NCBI GenBank assembly: GCA_029465975.1
Contig: CM055758.1
Span: 5,795,057-5,859,056, forward strand
Source of the DNA: Dallia pectoralis
Taxonomy: Eukaryota; Chordata; Actinopteri; Esociformes; Umbridae
Direction of reading: 5' to 3'
DNA: 64,000 nucleotides
A model generated the notes under the pieces. It worked only from the letters and a program-made list of their open reading frames with translations. It was not told the origin of the DNA and did no database searches. The position numbers were made by a program, and so were the translations under genes. Positions 34,862 to 46,592 of the stretch are shown here, one piece after another (position 1 is the stretch's first letter; each line of letters opens with the position of its first letter).

Positions 34862-35362
34862 TCATGGTCACATCTGTCAGTGATAATGGGGGGGTGTCAC
34901 ATCCGTCAGTGATAATGGGGGGTGTCACATCTGTCAGTGATAATGGGGGGGGTGTCACATCCGTCAGTGATAATGGGGGGGTGTCACATCCGTCAGTGAT
35001 AATGGGGGGTGTCACATCCGTCAGTGATAATGGGGGGGTGTCACATCCGTCAGTGATAATGGGGGTGTCACATCCGTCAGTGATAATGGGGGGGTGTCAC
35101 ATCTGTCAGTGATAATGGGGGGGGTGTCACATCTGTCAGTGATAATGGGGGGTGTCACATCCGTCAGTGATAATGGGGGGGTGTCACATCCGTCAGTGAT
35201 AATGGGGGAGGGTGTCACATCCGTCAGTGATAATGGGGGTGTCACATCCGTCAGTGATAATGGGGGGGTGTCACATCCGTCAGTGATAATGGGGGAGGGG
35301 TGTCACATCCGTCAGTGATAATGGGGGTGTCACATCCGTCAGTGATAATGGGGGGGTCATGT
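34862..35362. repeat. Minisatellite of 26-31 bp with a variable G run, 17 copies
   Basis: Unit GTCACATCCGTCAGTGATAA followed by T and a run of about 5-8 G. The flanking 20 bases are nearly constant (CATCCG or CATCTG); length change is confined mainly to the G tract. Open frames (SVSDNGGV type) are repeat artefacts. Confidence 0.9.
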
Positions 35363-36097
35363 TCTGAATGTAACTACAGCCGCCTCATCATTTCCCCGTG
35401 ACACATATGTCCTGTCTCACTATCAACACACTACGTTGGTCATTAATGTGAAATGCAAATTAAGAAAAAAGACTAAATATAAAACAACAACAATTTAAAA
35501 AACGCGCACATTGGCCCACAGTCACGTGACAATCGTCAGCGAGACGGTCGTCAGCGGTGACAGATACCGCCTCCTCGTCGTCATCAGTCTGCCTTATGGT
35601 CGCCATTCTGGCCCGTTGTTCGGATCCAACCGCATGGACACTTCCTGTTACTCCTCTGTCTCCGTCTGGGGCTCTGGACCCCACCGTTTCCACCGCTGCT
35701 ACTCTCTCCGTTACCCTCTGATACTTTCACAGGGAAGAAATACAGAACATCTCCAGTCTGTTTCAGGGTCACGCTCAGTGTTTCGTTTTCTTTGTGCCAC
35801 GGAAAATGAACATATGTGTCGTCCTCCTTACCCCGATTTCAATCAATTTCAACATTTGAAAATATGCTTCTGGGGTTGTAGTTGTGTGGTTATTTGGAGG
35901 TAAACAAGTCTTTGCGGGACACAGCACGGTTTTTGGCAACATCAGGAGACGGTGAAAAGCCCGGAGTCCCCATCAAACCCGGATTAGACCCACCATGGGA
36001 TTGTTTGGTAATGGGAATTGGACGCTGACGTGCGTGTGCGTTTATGGTGTGCACCTACACCGTCTGTGTGTGTGTGTGTGTGTGTGCGGGATAACAG
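35363..36097. other. CpG-rich upstream sequence
   Basis: 35500-35720 is CpG-rich (CGTCAGCGAGACGGTCGTCA). Open frames on both strands match nothing I know. A GT run at 36064-36087 immediately precedes the candidate exon. Confidence 0.4.
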
Positions 36098-36340
36098 ATG
36101 GGGCAAGGGAAGCAGAACTCATGAGCCTGAGGAGCTGCGCCGCGGAGCCGCGGAGCAGAGTGACGCCCACGGTCGCCCCGGGCACCAGTTACCCGCTATT
36201 CAGCGCGTGGAGAGCTTCCAGAACCTTCCACAGCCTGGCACAGACAGGAGCCCTGTGCCATCTGTCTCCCAGGGACAGGCTTCCATCAGCCCACTCGGTT
36301 GCCTGCCCGCCGGGCCGCCTCCCAAATCCTCGTTGCCATG
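36098..36340 (+). CDS. Candidate coding exon, unrecognised
   Basis: Plus strand, flanked by ATAACAG (AG at 36096-36097) and CCATG|GTGAGG (GT at 36341). One frame is open for 80 codons (WGKGSRTHEPEELRRG ... SPLGCLPAGPPPKSSLPW) and reaches a stop just past the donor, a pattern seen at real exon ends. The peptide is proline-rich and unfamiliar. Against it: the acceptor has a GT repeat instead of a pyrimidine tract, a second plus frame is also open, and GC-rich DNA has few stops by chance. Confidence 0.2.
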
Positions 36341-37587
36341 GTGAGGAGAAGAGACGCGCAGAGCAACAGTTAGGCGATGAGAGTTGCCAGTTTTTCCCCC
36401 CCAAATGTCTTGTCACAAACGTGGTTGAAACAAACTAATAAACATTGCAGTCAGACTGAGTCCCGTATGTAAAACAATATATTTTGGAATGCTCTTTTTT
36501 ATATATTTAAAACGGAACGTCTGGAATACAACCAGGAAGGTTTCTTCCTCAAGTGACCTCAGACAGTGTCTGTAAACTTTCCTGGAAACACCCAAATGTC
36601 GCATAATTTCAATCGGGCCGTCTGATTGGTGAAGGGCTCGGTAATAAGTAGACCGGTTGATTGAGATGTGCGACCTCTGCAAACCGTTCACTACACTTTA
36701 AGCGTGGCACAGTTTGACGTTTGGTACCAGGCGTGCCAGTCCCAGTATCTCACAGATGGCCGACCCGACCTGGCGTTTTACCACATGACAGTGTCCAGGG
36801 CTAACGGAAACCGGGTCAACTCACCAGAAACATCCAGTCAGTGGAAGTCCTGTGTGCGAATATGACGAACAACAGTACAGTCTTACCAGAAATTCCTTGT
36901 GGGATACACGACTCAGAAGTCCAGCAAATCAAATCATATTATAGACATGCGAGGGGGAGGGTGTTAAGATCAGAACCAATCAGATGATGAGACCAGAACC
37001 AATCAGATGAAGAGACCAGAACCAATCAGTGATCATGAAGTAATTACATGAAAATAACTCCAAAGAAAGACTCTAACGTTCCCAAAACGTTAAAAGAGTC
37101 CTAAAACTGAAGCCACACAACAGGTACTTATATCCGAAATTACTTGTTGGTACCTGTGACACCTAGCTAGTCCCAAAACATCATATCCATGACAGAGTCC
37201 TGTACACGTATGAGATATCGGCTGTGTGGCTTTAGCGATCAAACAGGTGGTTTAGTGATGTCAATGACACGATCTGCGTTGCAAATGGTTTTGCCTGTGA
37301 CAGTATCCCCGGGCTCTTAATCGCTCACACTCTCTCCGTCCAACAGATCGTACATCACTGACACCAGTCTGTGCTCCAGCCAGTCGCTGATCAGTGTCTA
37401 AACCCTCACACCACATGGAATCAGCTAATTTATTGTCAGTCAGGAGTCAGTAGCTTCCTGTTAGAATGAGACGTGAGCCAATGTCAGTGTCACACTACCG
37501 TAGCTGAAGCTTCCCACACTAAATGTCAGAACATAATGCTCGACTGGGACTCAGATTGCGTTACCACTCCTGGTCAGAGTAATTCTC
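36341..37587. other. Upstream sequence with a triple CCAAT-containing repeat
   Basis: At 36972-37028 a 23-bp unit (GAACCAATCAGATGATGAGA plus CCA) occurs three times, giving three CCAAT motifs. A minus-strand open frame at 36413-36691 is unrecognised. Otherwise nothing. Confidence 0.5.
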
Positions 37588-38547
37588 TAGACATGTCCAA
37601 TCACCTAACTCTAGACAGGTACCTATCACCTAACTCTAGACAGGTACTAATCACCTAACTCTAGACAGGTACTAATCACCTAACTCTAGACAGGTACTAA
37701 TCACCTAACTCTAGACAGGTACTAATCACCTAACTCTAGACAGGTACTAATCACCTAACCCTAGACAGGTACTAATCACCTAACTCTAGACAGGTACTAA
37801 TCACCTAACTCTAGACAGGTACTAATCACCTAACCCTAGACAGGTACTAATCACCTAACTCTAGACAGGTACTAATCACCTAACTCTAGACAGGTACTAA
37901 TCACCTAACTCTAGACAGGTACTAATCACCTAACCCTAGACAGGTACTAATCACCTAACCCTAGACAGGTACTAATCCCCTAACTCTAGACAGGTACTAA
38001 TCACCTAACTCTAGACAGGTACTAATCACCTAACTCTAGACAGGTACTAATCACCTAACTCTAGACAGGTACTAATCACCTAACTCTAGACAGGTACTAA
38101 TCACCTAACTCTAGACAGGTACTAATCACCTAACTCTAGACAGGTACTAATCACCTAACTCTAGACAGGTACTAATCACCTAACTCTAGACAGGTACTAA
38201 TCACCTAACTCTAAACAGATACTAAACACCTAACTCTAGACAGGTACTAATCACCTAACTCTAGACAGGTACTAATCACCTAACTCTAGACAGGTACTAA
38301 TCACCTAACTCTAGACAGGTACTAATCACCTAACTCTAGACAGGTACTAATCACCTAACCCTAGACAGGTACTAATCACCTAACTCTAGACAGGTACTAA
38401 TCACCTAACTCTAGACAGGTACTAATCACCTAACTCTAGACAGGTACTAATCACCTAACTCTAGACAGGTACTAATCACCTAACTCTAGACAGGTACTAA
38501 TCACCTAACTCTAGACAGGTACTAATCACCTAACTCTAGACAGGTAA
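37588..38547. repeat. 25-bp minisatellite, about 38 copies
   Basis: Unit TAACTCTAGACAGGTACTAA plus TCACC. Highly homogeneous; the commonest variant changes AACTCTAG to AACCCTAG, and one unit near 38210-38230 carries several changes. TAA occurs in the unit, so it is non-coding. Confidence 0.93.
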
Positions 38548-39109
38548 TAGGAGAAGAAGAATAGCGGAGAAGAGTGAGACAGTAAAGTTGAAACATCAAC
38601 AAGCAGAAAATTCAAAGGATCGAGTGGGAGTAAGAAGAGGAAATCAAAGCAGCTGGTCCAAAAAATGATGAAGAAGGAAAAGAGGGAACAGAAATGTTCA
38701 CTGAAAAGATTCACCCGTTAATTTCTGGGACCCTTGGCACTATTGCTGAGATGTACTGAATTAGCCTCAAGTCAAATGTTGTATAACTTATCTAATCGAG
38801 TCCAATGTCTTGAAAATATACTGATAAGTCACATGTCTTCTGAATAAAGCAATACGTCACGTGTCTCATGAATGCAAAAATAAGTCACATGTCTTTTGAA
38901 GCACCAACAACTCTAGACATCCGTCCAGGGAAAAATTAGGACATAAGTTTTAACATTTTATTTTAAGTGTCTGTAATTAAAAAAAACATGAACGTCAATG
39001 CATTAACGCCAATGTGAGATCATGGCTTCGCCTCAGCAGGTTTGGGAAAGTCATAAATCCAGACGTATCCTCTGATGCATATCTTGCCAAGTTCTGCTTC
39101 TTCACACAT
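38548..39109. other. Upstream sequence, nothing recognised
   Basis: AT-rich, with three imperfect CACATGTCTT motifs at 38830-38905. No gene evident. Confidence 0.45.
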
Positions 39110-39260
39110 TCAAACAGGACACTGTCTGCTGTAGAGGTTCTGGACGGCAGAGAACTTGGCCCTGTTGAGCTGTTCACACCAGACTCTGGACCAGTTGCCA
39201 TACCAAGCAGTGACACAGCCTGTGAAGGAGCTCTCAGCCGGTGGTGCAACTGGAAAATCT
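39110..39260 (-). mobile_element. LINE reverse-transcriptase C-terminal fragment, decayed
   Basis: The minus strand translates ESSFTGCVTAWYGNWSRVWC and then KFSAVQNLYSRQC before a stop. The (S/T)GCITAWYGN motif followed by L..LYS..C is characteristic of the C-terminal tail of non-LTR retrotransposon ORF2 in fish. About 50 codons remain, with a frame shift upstream. Confidence 0.65.
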
Positions 39261-39397
39261 GTTTAGGTCCTGAGGGCCCATAGTAATTCTTACTGGACCT
39301 GTAAGGGGGAAGAGGTGCTGTCTGTATGTTTGAAGAACAGAAGCTCTGTAGATCTGTTGGGGGGCGGTATAGGAATCGGACCAGGGCGAGTGTTGGA

Positions 39398-39893
39398 GGT
39401 GAGTGACCCGGGTTATGTGTCCAGGATGAGTGACCCGGGTTAAGTGTCCAGGATGGGTGACCCGGGTAAAGTGTCCAGGATAAATTACCCGGGTTAAGTG
39501 TCCAGGATGAGTGACCCGGGATAAGTGTCCAAGATGTGTGACCCGGGTTGAGTGACCAGGATGAGTGACCTGGGTTAAGTGTCCAGGATGAGTGACCTGG
39601 GTTAAGTGTCCAGGATGTGTGACCCGGGTTAAGTGTCCAGGATGTGTGACCCGGGTTGAGTGACCAGGATAAATGACCCGGGTTGAGTGACCAGGATGAG
39701 TGACCTGGGTTAAGTGTCCAGGATGAGTGACCCGGGTTAAGTGTCCAGGATTAGTGACCCGGGTTAAGTGTCCAGGATGAGTGACCCGGGTTAAGTGTCC
39801 AGGATGTGTGACCCGGGTTGAGTGACCAGGATAAATGACCCGGGTTGAGTGACCAGGATGAGTGACCCGGGTTAAGTGACCCTGGGGACGAGT
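39398..39893. repeat. 27-bp minisatellite, about 18 copies
   Basis: Unit GTGACCCGGGTTAAGTGTCC plus AGGATGA, with variants (AAATGACC, TGTGTGACC, GAGTGACC). CCCGGG gives each copy a palindrome. The 238-codon minus-strand frame (THPGHLTRV repeats) is an artefact of the 27-bp period. Confidence 0.92.
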
Positions 39894-40419
39894 GTGTTCA
39901 TGGCTACAGATGCCAGTAGTACACCCGGATGATAGTTGTGCACATCCCACAGTGGCTACAGCGGATGATTAAAGCAATGACGACACTAAGACATGCTCAG
40001 TGGGTTGAAAGTGAACATGTCTTTGATGACAGCTGCCAGCTGATCTGCACATGATTATAGCAGGAGCCCTGGCTTTATATCCGACTGTAAACCTGTGAAG
40101 ATTCATAGGAGACATATAGAAGGCATATGGGCTCATCTTCGCTGGTCGACAAACAGATGTTTTATCAGCCTTCGCACCAGGGATTCAGTCTTCACCTCTG
40201 TATGGACCGTTCTGTTATTTGATGACCTGTTGGTCGTTGTTGTGGATAAGCGAGGTGTTTTGCGTCCAGCTCCATGAAAGCAGCAGCTCTGACCTTTCGC
40301 TTGGTGTGGACGGTACCTTTTATTAAAGGCGCAGGGTTAGAACATGAACAACTTGTCAGTTTTGCCAGGTAACACGTTATCTCATGTTCCTTAAAGCAAA
40401 CATAGCATGAAAGTGTAAG

Positions 40420-40658
40420 CGTGTATTACACCCTTAGAAAGTGTATGTGTGTATTACACCCTTTAGAAAGTGTATGCGTGTATTACACCCTTAGAAAGTG
40501 TATACGTGTATTACACCCTTAGACAGTGTATGCATTTATTACACCCTTAGAAAGTGTATATGTGTATTACACCCTTTAGAAAGTGTATGCGTGTATTACA
40601 CCCTTAGAAAGTGTATACGTGTATTACACCCTTTAGAAAGTGTATGCGTGTATTACAT
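40420..40658. repeat. 28/29-bp minisatellite, about 8 copies
   Basis: Unit CCCTTAGAAAGTGTATGCGT plus GTATTACA. Units with CCCTT or CCCTTT are interspersed, changing the length by one base. Confidence 0.9.
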
Positions 40659-41983
40659 GTAAATGGTGGTAGAAATGTAAGGCCCTGAATCAATAATGTA
40701 AAAAAGAAAGGAAAAACAACCAGCTTAGCCACATCACTCACAACTCTGTGAGGAATATTTGATAAATACACTGAGAAATCACGTTAAAAGGCATTCAAAA
40801 AGAAGACGTAAATCCCGGTGAAAGTCATCAAATAAAACCTATCCATAAAAATAAAACCCAGAAAATAAAACATCTTCGAGCAAATGTGGCGAGGAGGGCG
40901 GGGGGGGCTTCATTTAGCCCAAGACAAACGAAGTTAGCTCAAACTTACCCTCCCCTCTGAGTTGTATGAATGTAGCCGTGAAGCCTCCCTGAGGAGAAGC
41001 AGACTGAGTTCTGGATCTCCCACCTGGCTATAAGGACGTGCAGACATCTCCCACTCACCATCACTCTCCAACTTTCTGCCCACATCTCCGTGTTCTCCAG
41101 TTAGTATCATTCCCTTTCCTTGTTCCAAACCTCCGATCTTCCTCTCCGTCTGTTCCATCTTTATTTTGTCATTTTTTTTTACTATCTTTCTTTCCATGCA
41201 ACTACTTTCTGACACAGCGTACACACGTGTACAGTCTATAACACACTATATGCATGCACAGACACACACACAGACACACACACGGACACACACGGACACA
41301 CACACACATGAACACACACACACACAAAACACACACACACAAAACACACACACACACGACTCAAACACTGGGCATTTGCATCAATTTGTCTTCCACAGTA
41401 GGATATTGATTGCGTTTTGGTGGGGTTTGTCACAGGCGATAACAGTGATTGGGTGACTGTTCCAGCGTGTTAACCTATGTGTGTGTGTGCATGTGTGTGT
41501 GTGTGTGTGCGTGTCAGCAAAGCTAACAAAAATCCCAGTAGCGGTGTTGTACTTTTATACTTTTATTAATAACACGTTACAATCCATACAGGCTTTTGTT
41601 GCGCTTCAAAGTCGATTTCAGACGCACATCGACACGATTCTCCGAAATGCTACGAGGGCAGCGGGTAAATAACTCTCCAGGCCAGCAGACCAAGCTGCGC
41701 CCCACGGATACTGCCTGGGTTCTGGCGTGTGGCGGGACAAGGTTGGTCGGGTTACGGCGGAACACGGTGGTGCTCCCCCATCAGACGATGCTGTGATTAA
41801 AGGCAAACGTGAAAAAACTGATTTCACTAACCGGGAAATGAGAACAAGGGGAAATAATGTGTTGAAATAAATAAAAACATAAATAAATGTTATTCATAAT
41901 AATAATTATAATAATAGCCTTTAGTTTTTTTTATTTAATGGGACTCTGCAATGCCAGGGTAAATTTGCCGTAGCTTGTGGTAC

Positions 41984-42038
<55 letters not shown>

Positions 42039-42522
42039 TGTGTGTGTGAGTGTGTGTGTGTGTGTGTGTGTCCGTCTATAGGCTGTTTTAAGGACAAGGA
42101 ACAGAACTAGACTGGAAAAATATGCAATCGTCCAAATTGGTCCCGGTGTGCTATAGAGGTTCATGAAATAAGCTAATAATCTAAAACATCATTTTTGCAT
42201 ATTTAAATAGATGTTACATTTCCTGGATAGAATAATGACTTAATTGTCGCCACTCTCTGGAAGTCACTCTCAGAGTTACTGTAATGTATGAGGTCATCTC
42301 ACTCCATCGGCTTTCCCTTCTGACTCCAGACTCCTCCTCTTCCTCCCTCGTCATCCCCCGTTCTCAACCACAGAGGGTGTGACACACACACACACACACG
42401 CACGCACGCATTCTCACCTCCCTAACTGACCTTGGTTATTCACACACAGATAAGCCCCACCTCCTGTACCAGTCTACAGAGGCCAAGTCCACTGACTCTC
42501 CTTTAGGAGGATGTAAATGCTG
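40659..42522. other. Upstream sequence with CA and GT tracts
   Basis: CA-rich run at 41258-41358, GT at 41479-41512, and a long GT run at 41982-42071. No gene recognised in between. Confidence 0.5.
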
Positions 42523-42618
42523 GTCCAAATGACGCCCTGTTCCATAGTGCACTACTTCTGACTGTTCATACGAGCCCTGATCCAAAGTAGTGCACAACAT
42601 GTGGAATTGGGGGACAAT
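42523..42618. mobile_element. Short palindromic dispersed repeat, salmonid/pike type, decayed
   Basis: Contains CCAAATGACGCCCTGTTCCA, TAGTGCACTACTTCTGAC and, inverted, CCAAAGTAGTGCAC. The two halves are inverted copies about a centre at GAGCCCTGA. It resembles an abundant salmonid element (CTATATAGTGCACTACTTTT...). Confidence 0.6.
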
Positions 42619-42776
42619 TGAAATGCACGACTACAATGTCTGTACAGGTCTGAGCCATCCAGCATATATACATGTCCACCTGCAATAACATTTATCCAGA
42701 CCATTTGGCTTAAGACCAATGTTGTTTCCTCTACCGTAAGCACACCAATCCACACATAGCAAGAGAATTTAAAGAC

Positions 42777-43732
42777 AACATGTACAGAGGTAGCGTGTCC
42801 AGAGGCAACACGTACAGAGGTAGCGTGTCCAGAGACAACACGTACAGAGGTAGCATGTCCAGAGACAACACGTACAGAGGTAGCGTGTCCAGAGGCAACA
42901 CGTACAGAGGTAGCGTGTCCAGAGACAACACGTACAGAGGTAGCGTGTCCAGAGGCAACACGTACAGAGGTAGCGTGTCCAGAGACAACACGTACAGAGG
43001 TAGCATGTCCAGAGACAACACATACAGAGGTAGCGTGTCCAGAGACAACACGTACAGAGGTAGCGTGTCCAGAGACAACACGTACAGAGGTAGCGTGTCC
43101 AGAGGCAACACGTAAAGAAGTAGCGTGTCCAGAGACAACACATACAGAGGTAGCGTGTCCAGAGGCAACACGTAAAGAAGTAGCGTGTCCAGAGACAACA
43201 CATACAGAGGTAGCGTGTCCAGAGACAACACGTACAGAGGTAGCGTGTCCAGAAACAACACGTACAGAGGTAGCGTGTCCAGAGACAACACGTACAGAGG
43301 TAGCGTGTCCAGAGACAACATGTACAGAGGTAGCGTGTCCAGCGACAACACATACAGAGATACCGTGTCCAGAGACAACACGTACAGAGGTAGCGTGTCC
43401 AGAGACAACACGTACAGAGATACCGTGTCCAGAGACAACACGTACAGAGGTAGCGTGTCCAGAGACAACACGTACAGAGGTAGCGTGTCCAGAGGCAACA
43501 CGTACAGAGGTAGCGTGTCCAGAGGCAACACGTACAGAGGTAGCGTGTCCAGAGGCAACACGTACAGAGGTAGCGTGTCCAGAGGCAACACGTACAGAGG
43601 TAGCCTGTCCAGAGGCAACACGTACAGAGGAAGCGTGTCCAGAGACAACACGTACAGAGGTAGCGTGTCCAGAAACAACACGTACAGAGGTAGCGTGTCC
43701 AGAGACAACACATACAGAGGTTGCGTGTCCAG
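42777..43732. repeat. 30-bp minisatellite, left part, about 32 copies
   Basis: Unit CGTACAGAGGTAGCGTGTCC plus AGAGACAACA, in perfect 30-bp register. Main variant: AGAGGCAACA. A linked variant (CGTAAAGAAG) recurs 60 bp apart at 43111 and 43171, evidence of unit-pair duplication, and TACCGTG recurs at 43361 and 43421. It continues beyond the hAT insertion. Frames of up to 326 codons (LPLYVLSLDT repeats on the minus strand) are artefacts. Confidence 0.95.
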
Positions 43733-44622
43733 TAGGGATGGGAATTGATAAGAATTTAACGATTCCGATTCTATTATCGATATTGCTTATCGATCCGATT
43801 CCTTATCGATTCTCTTATCGATTCTCATTGGGTGAGGAAATAATTACAAATTTGTTTGTTTGTATTAACTTGCTTTAATATCTGATAAGAACACCGCACA
43901 TACTCAGAGTATACACAAATTATGTGTAGCAACCTCAGAACAAACCTAAAAGTAGGTGAGCTACAAAGTAAAGTCCAGGGACCTATAGATTTTTTCACAT
44001 TCATTGGTCCAGCCAAAAAAATAAATAAAACTGCCATTTAAGTGCCATAAAAACAAAAAACACAGACGGTAAACAGTCAAGGAAGAGCTTGTTCCTTTGG
44101 GAATATTCAACCTGAAACTAAATTCAACTCAACTGACATACAAAATAGAAAGAAGTCTTCTGTAAAGACCACAACTATCAACTTGGGCAAATGATTGACA
44201 ATAGAGATTTTTATCCGTATAGTAAAAGTTTACACAATGAAATGGCGCTCACATTAACTAAATAGACAAGTTACCTTTGGCATTTATAGCAGATGCCGTC
44301 TCATTAGCTCCGCTGCTGCTTGACTCACTTGTTGTTGTGTCGCTGAGTAGTATCAAACACGCGTTCCCCCCATTGCCGAAATTAAACTTTTACAACTGTT
44401 GCAAATGACTGCATTGACGTCTTTTCAAGTGAAATATAACCACACTTTAGATCGCTTCTGCGTAACCAAAATGCGCAGCGCGTGTGTGACGGTCATGATG
44501 ACACATTTACAACGAGCCGAACCGTTAAGCGGAATCGTTAAGCTGGTACACTAACGGTTCCAAGGAATCGATTCACTGGGAACCGGTTCTAAAGAAGAAC
44601 CGGTTCTCGATTCCCATCCCTA
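43733..44622. mobile_element. Non-autonomous hAT-type transposon inserted in the minisatellite
   Basis: 890 bp with inverted ends: TAGGGATGGGAATTGATAA at the left and the complement of TAGGGATGGGAATCGAGAA at the right. It is flanked by a perfect 8-bp duplication, GTGTCCAG (43725-43732 and 44623-44630), the target length of the hAT superfamily. Subterminal GATTCCGATT and TTATCGAT motifs lie at the left, ACCGGTTCT motifs at the right. No transposase frame is present, so it would need help in trans. Removing one GTGTCCAG and the element restores an unbroken 30-bp array. Confidence 0.9.
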
Positions 44623-44940
44623 GTGTCCAGAGACAACACGTACAGAGGTAGCGTGTCCAGAGACAACACATACAGAGGTAGCGTGTCCAGAGACAACACG
44701 TACAGAGGTAGCGTGTCCAGAGACAACACATACAGAGGTAGCGTGTCCAGAGACAACACGTACAGAGGTAGCGTGTCCAGAGGCAACACGTACAGAGGTA
44801 GCGTGTCCAGAGGCAACACGTACAGAAGTAGCGTGTCCAGAGGCAACACGTACAGAGGTAGCGTGTCCAGAGACAACACGTACAGAGGTAGCGTGTCCAG
44901 AGACAACACGTACAGAGGTAGCATGTCCAGAGACAACACA
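44623..44940. repeat. 30-bp minisatellite, right part, about 10.5 copies
   Basis: Same unit and register as 42777-43732, resuming at the duplicated GTGTCCAG. It ends at AGAGACAACACATGTAC. Confidence 0.95.
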
Positions 44941-45624
44941 TGTACAAATATAATACACCTTTTGATTTATTTCGAGGAAAAGAGAGATTGCGAAAGCCGG
45001 GGAGGAACATGTTTATTGCAGTTTGAGGTAAATAGATTAAAAAAATATTCGGGATGAAACTGCAGGTTCCAAGCTGCAACGCTTAAACTTCTAGCTGAAC
45101 CGTCAATACCGGAGATCTCCAGAGAGCTATGAGAATTACCATAAACCTACGGCCACCTAATCGACACGTCCCAGGTCGGGTGATTACCCAAATGACCCTC
45201 TCATTCCCCATACATTTTTTCAACCAGTCAGCACTGTCAGCTGATTGACGGATCCAATGGTGTTGGGCTTACTGAAATTAAAGGAACCTCCATGGGCATG
45301 TTGGCATCAGTACAAGTCAACATGAAACATTCACACGGGCCGGAGACAGAAGTGGAAACCATCCCGAATAAAGGAAAGGTACTTATGCCTTTAAAATATT
45401 GAACTTCTTATAACAGTTTGATGGCTTAATCGTCGCGATCGATTGCATTGTGCAGCAACCTGCTTGCGGGGTGTGGAGGTGGGTGTGTGGGGGTGGAAAG
45501 GGGAGGGGTTGGAGGATGTTGGGTCCTGGGTGATGTGATGAAAAATGCATGAGTCTGTGAGCTGTGGTCGGGCTGGAAAATTAAACCTGGTCCTGTTACA
45601 TTTGCTGAGTTGCAGCGGTGAAGC
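44941..45624. other. Upstream sequence, nothing recognised
   Basis: Unique-looking DNA; a G-rich stretch at 45465-45530. Confidence 0.45.
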
Positions 45625-45995
45625 TGGAATGGGGTGTGGGAGGAAGATGTAGGTGGGAAGGGGTGTGGGAGGAAGATGTAGGTGGGAAAGGGTGTGGGAG
45701 GAAGATGTAGGTGGGAAGGGGTGTGGTAGGAAGATGGAGGTGGGAAGGGGTGTGGGAGGAAGATGTAGGTGGGAAGGGGTGTGGTAGGAAGATGGAGGTG
45801 GGAAAGGGTGTGGGAGGAAGATGTAGGTGGGAAGGGGTGTGGGAGGAAGATGTAGGTGGGAAAGGGTGTGGGAGGAAGATGTAGGTGGGAAGGGGTGTGG
45901 GAGGAAGATGGAGGTGGGAAGGGGTGTGGGAGGAAGATGTAGGTGGGAAGGGGTGTGGGAGGAAGATGGAGGTGGGAAAGGGTGTGGGAGGAAGA
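45625..45995. repeat. 29-bp minisatellite, about 13 copies
   Basis: Unit GTGGGAGGAAGATGTAGGTG plus GGAAGGGGT; variants GATGGAGG, GTGGTAGG and GGAAAGGGT. Strongly purine-rich plus strand. Confidence 0.92.
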
Positions 45996-46291
45996 TGGCC
46001 CAGTCAGGAAACCAGAGACAGGTGAAGATGGACTAAAGGATCCCTCAGGTGTAATGGAACGCCTGGCTCAACTTCCCTGAAGTCCCTGAAGTCTCTCATC
46101 CTCATCACCGTCCTCCTTCATCCACATCATCATCATCATGTCTAGAGTATGTATGTATATATATAATGGAGTATATAATTTGGGAAATAAGAAAGCAGAG
46201 CATTTGCAGAAATAAGTTTTATGGTGTTTTGGGGCTTCTGACTTTGGCACCTGGTTGGTAAGATCTAAACGTCTGCCAAAACACTTGCAGT

Positions 46292-46592
46292 CTCTCCTCC
46301 TCCTCTCTCTCTCCTCCTCCTCCTCCTCCTCTCTCCTCTCCCCTCTCTCTCCTCCTCCTCCTCTCTCCTCCTCTCTCCTCTCTCCTCCTCTCTCCTCTCT
46401 CCTCTCTCCTCCTCCTCCTCCTCTCTCCTCCTCCTCCTCTCTCCTCCTCTCTCCTCTCTCCTCTCTCCTCTCTCCTCCTCCTCTCTCCTCCTCTCTCCTC
46501 TCTCCTCCTCTCTCCTCTCTCCTCTCATCCTCTCTCCTCCTCTCTCCTCCTCTCTCCTCCTCCTCTCTCCTCCTCCCTCCTCCTCCCCTCTG
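46292..46592. repeat. Polypyrimidine (CTCCTC/TCTCTCC) tract, about 300 bp
   Basis: Almost pure C and T on the plus strand, with alternating CTCCTC and CTCTCTCC motifs, interrupted by a single A (near 46527). Long mirror-symmetric pieces make triplex (H-DNA) formation plausible. Serine/leucine or glutamate/arginine frames are artefacts. Confidence 0.9.

Noticed and set aside
37588..38547. CRISPR-like array
   Set aside because: Units are contiguous 25-bp tandem copies with no unique spacers, in eukaryotic DNA.
42731..43711. 326-codon minus-strand frame of LPLYVLSLDT repeats
   Set aside because: Direct translation of the 30-bp minisatellite; the opposite strand and another frame are equally open, with no flanking gene structure.
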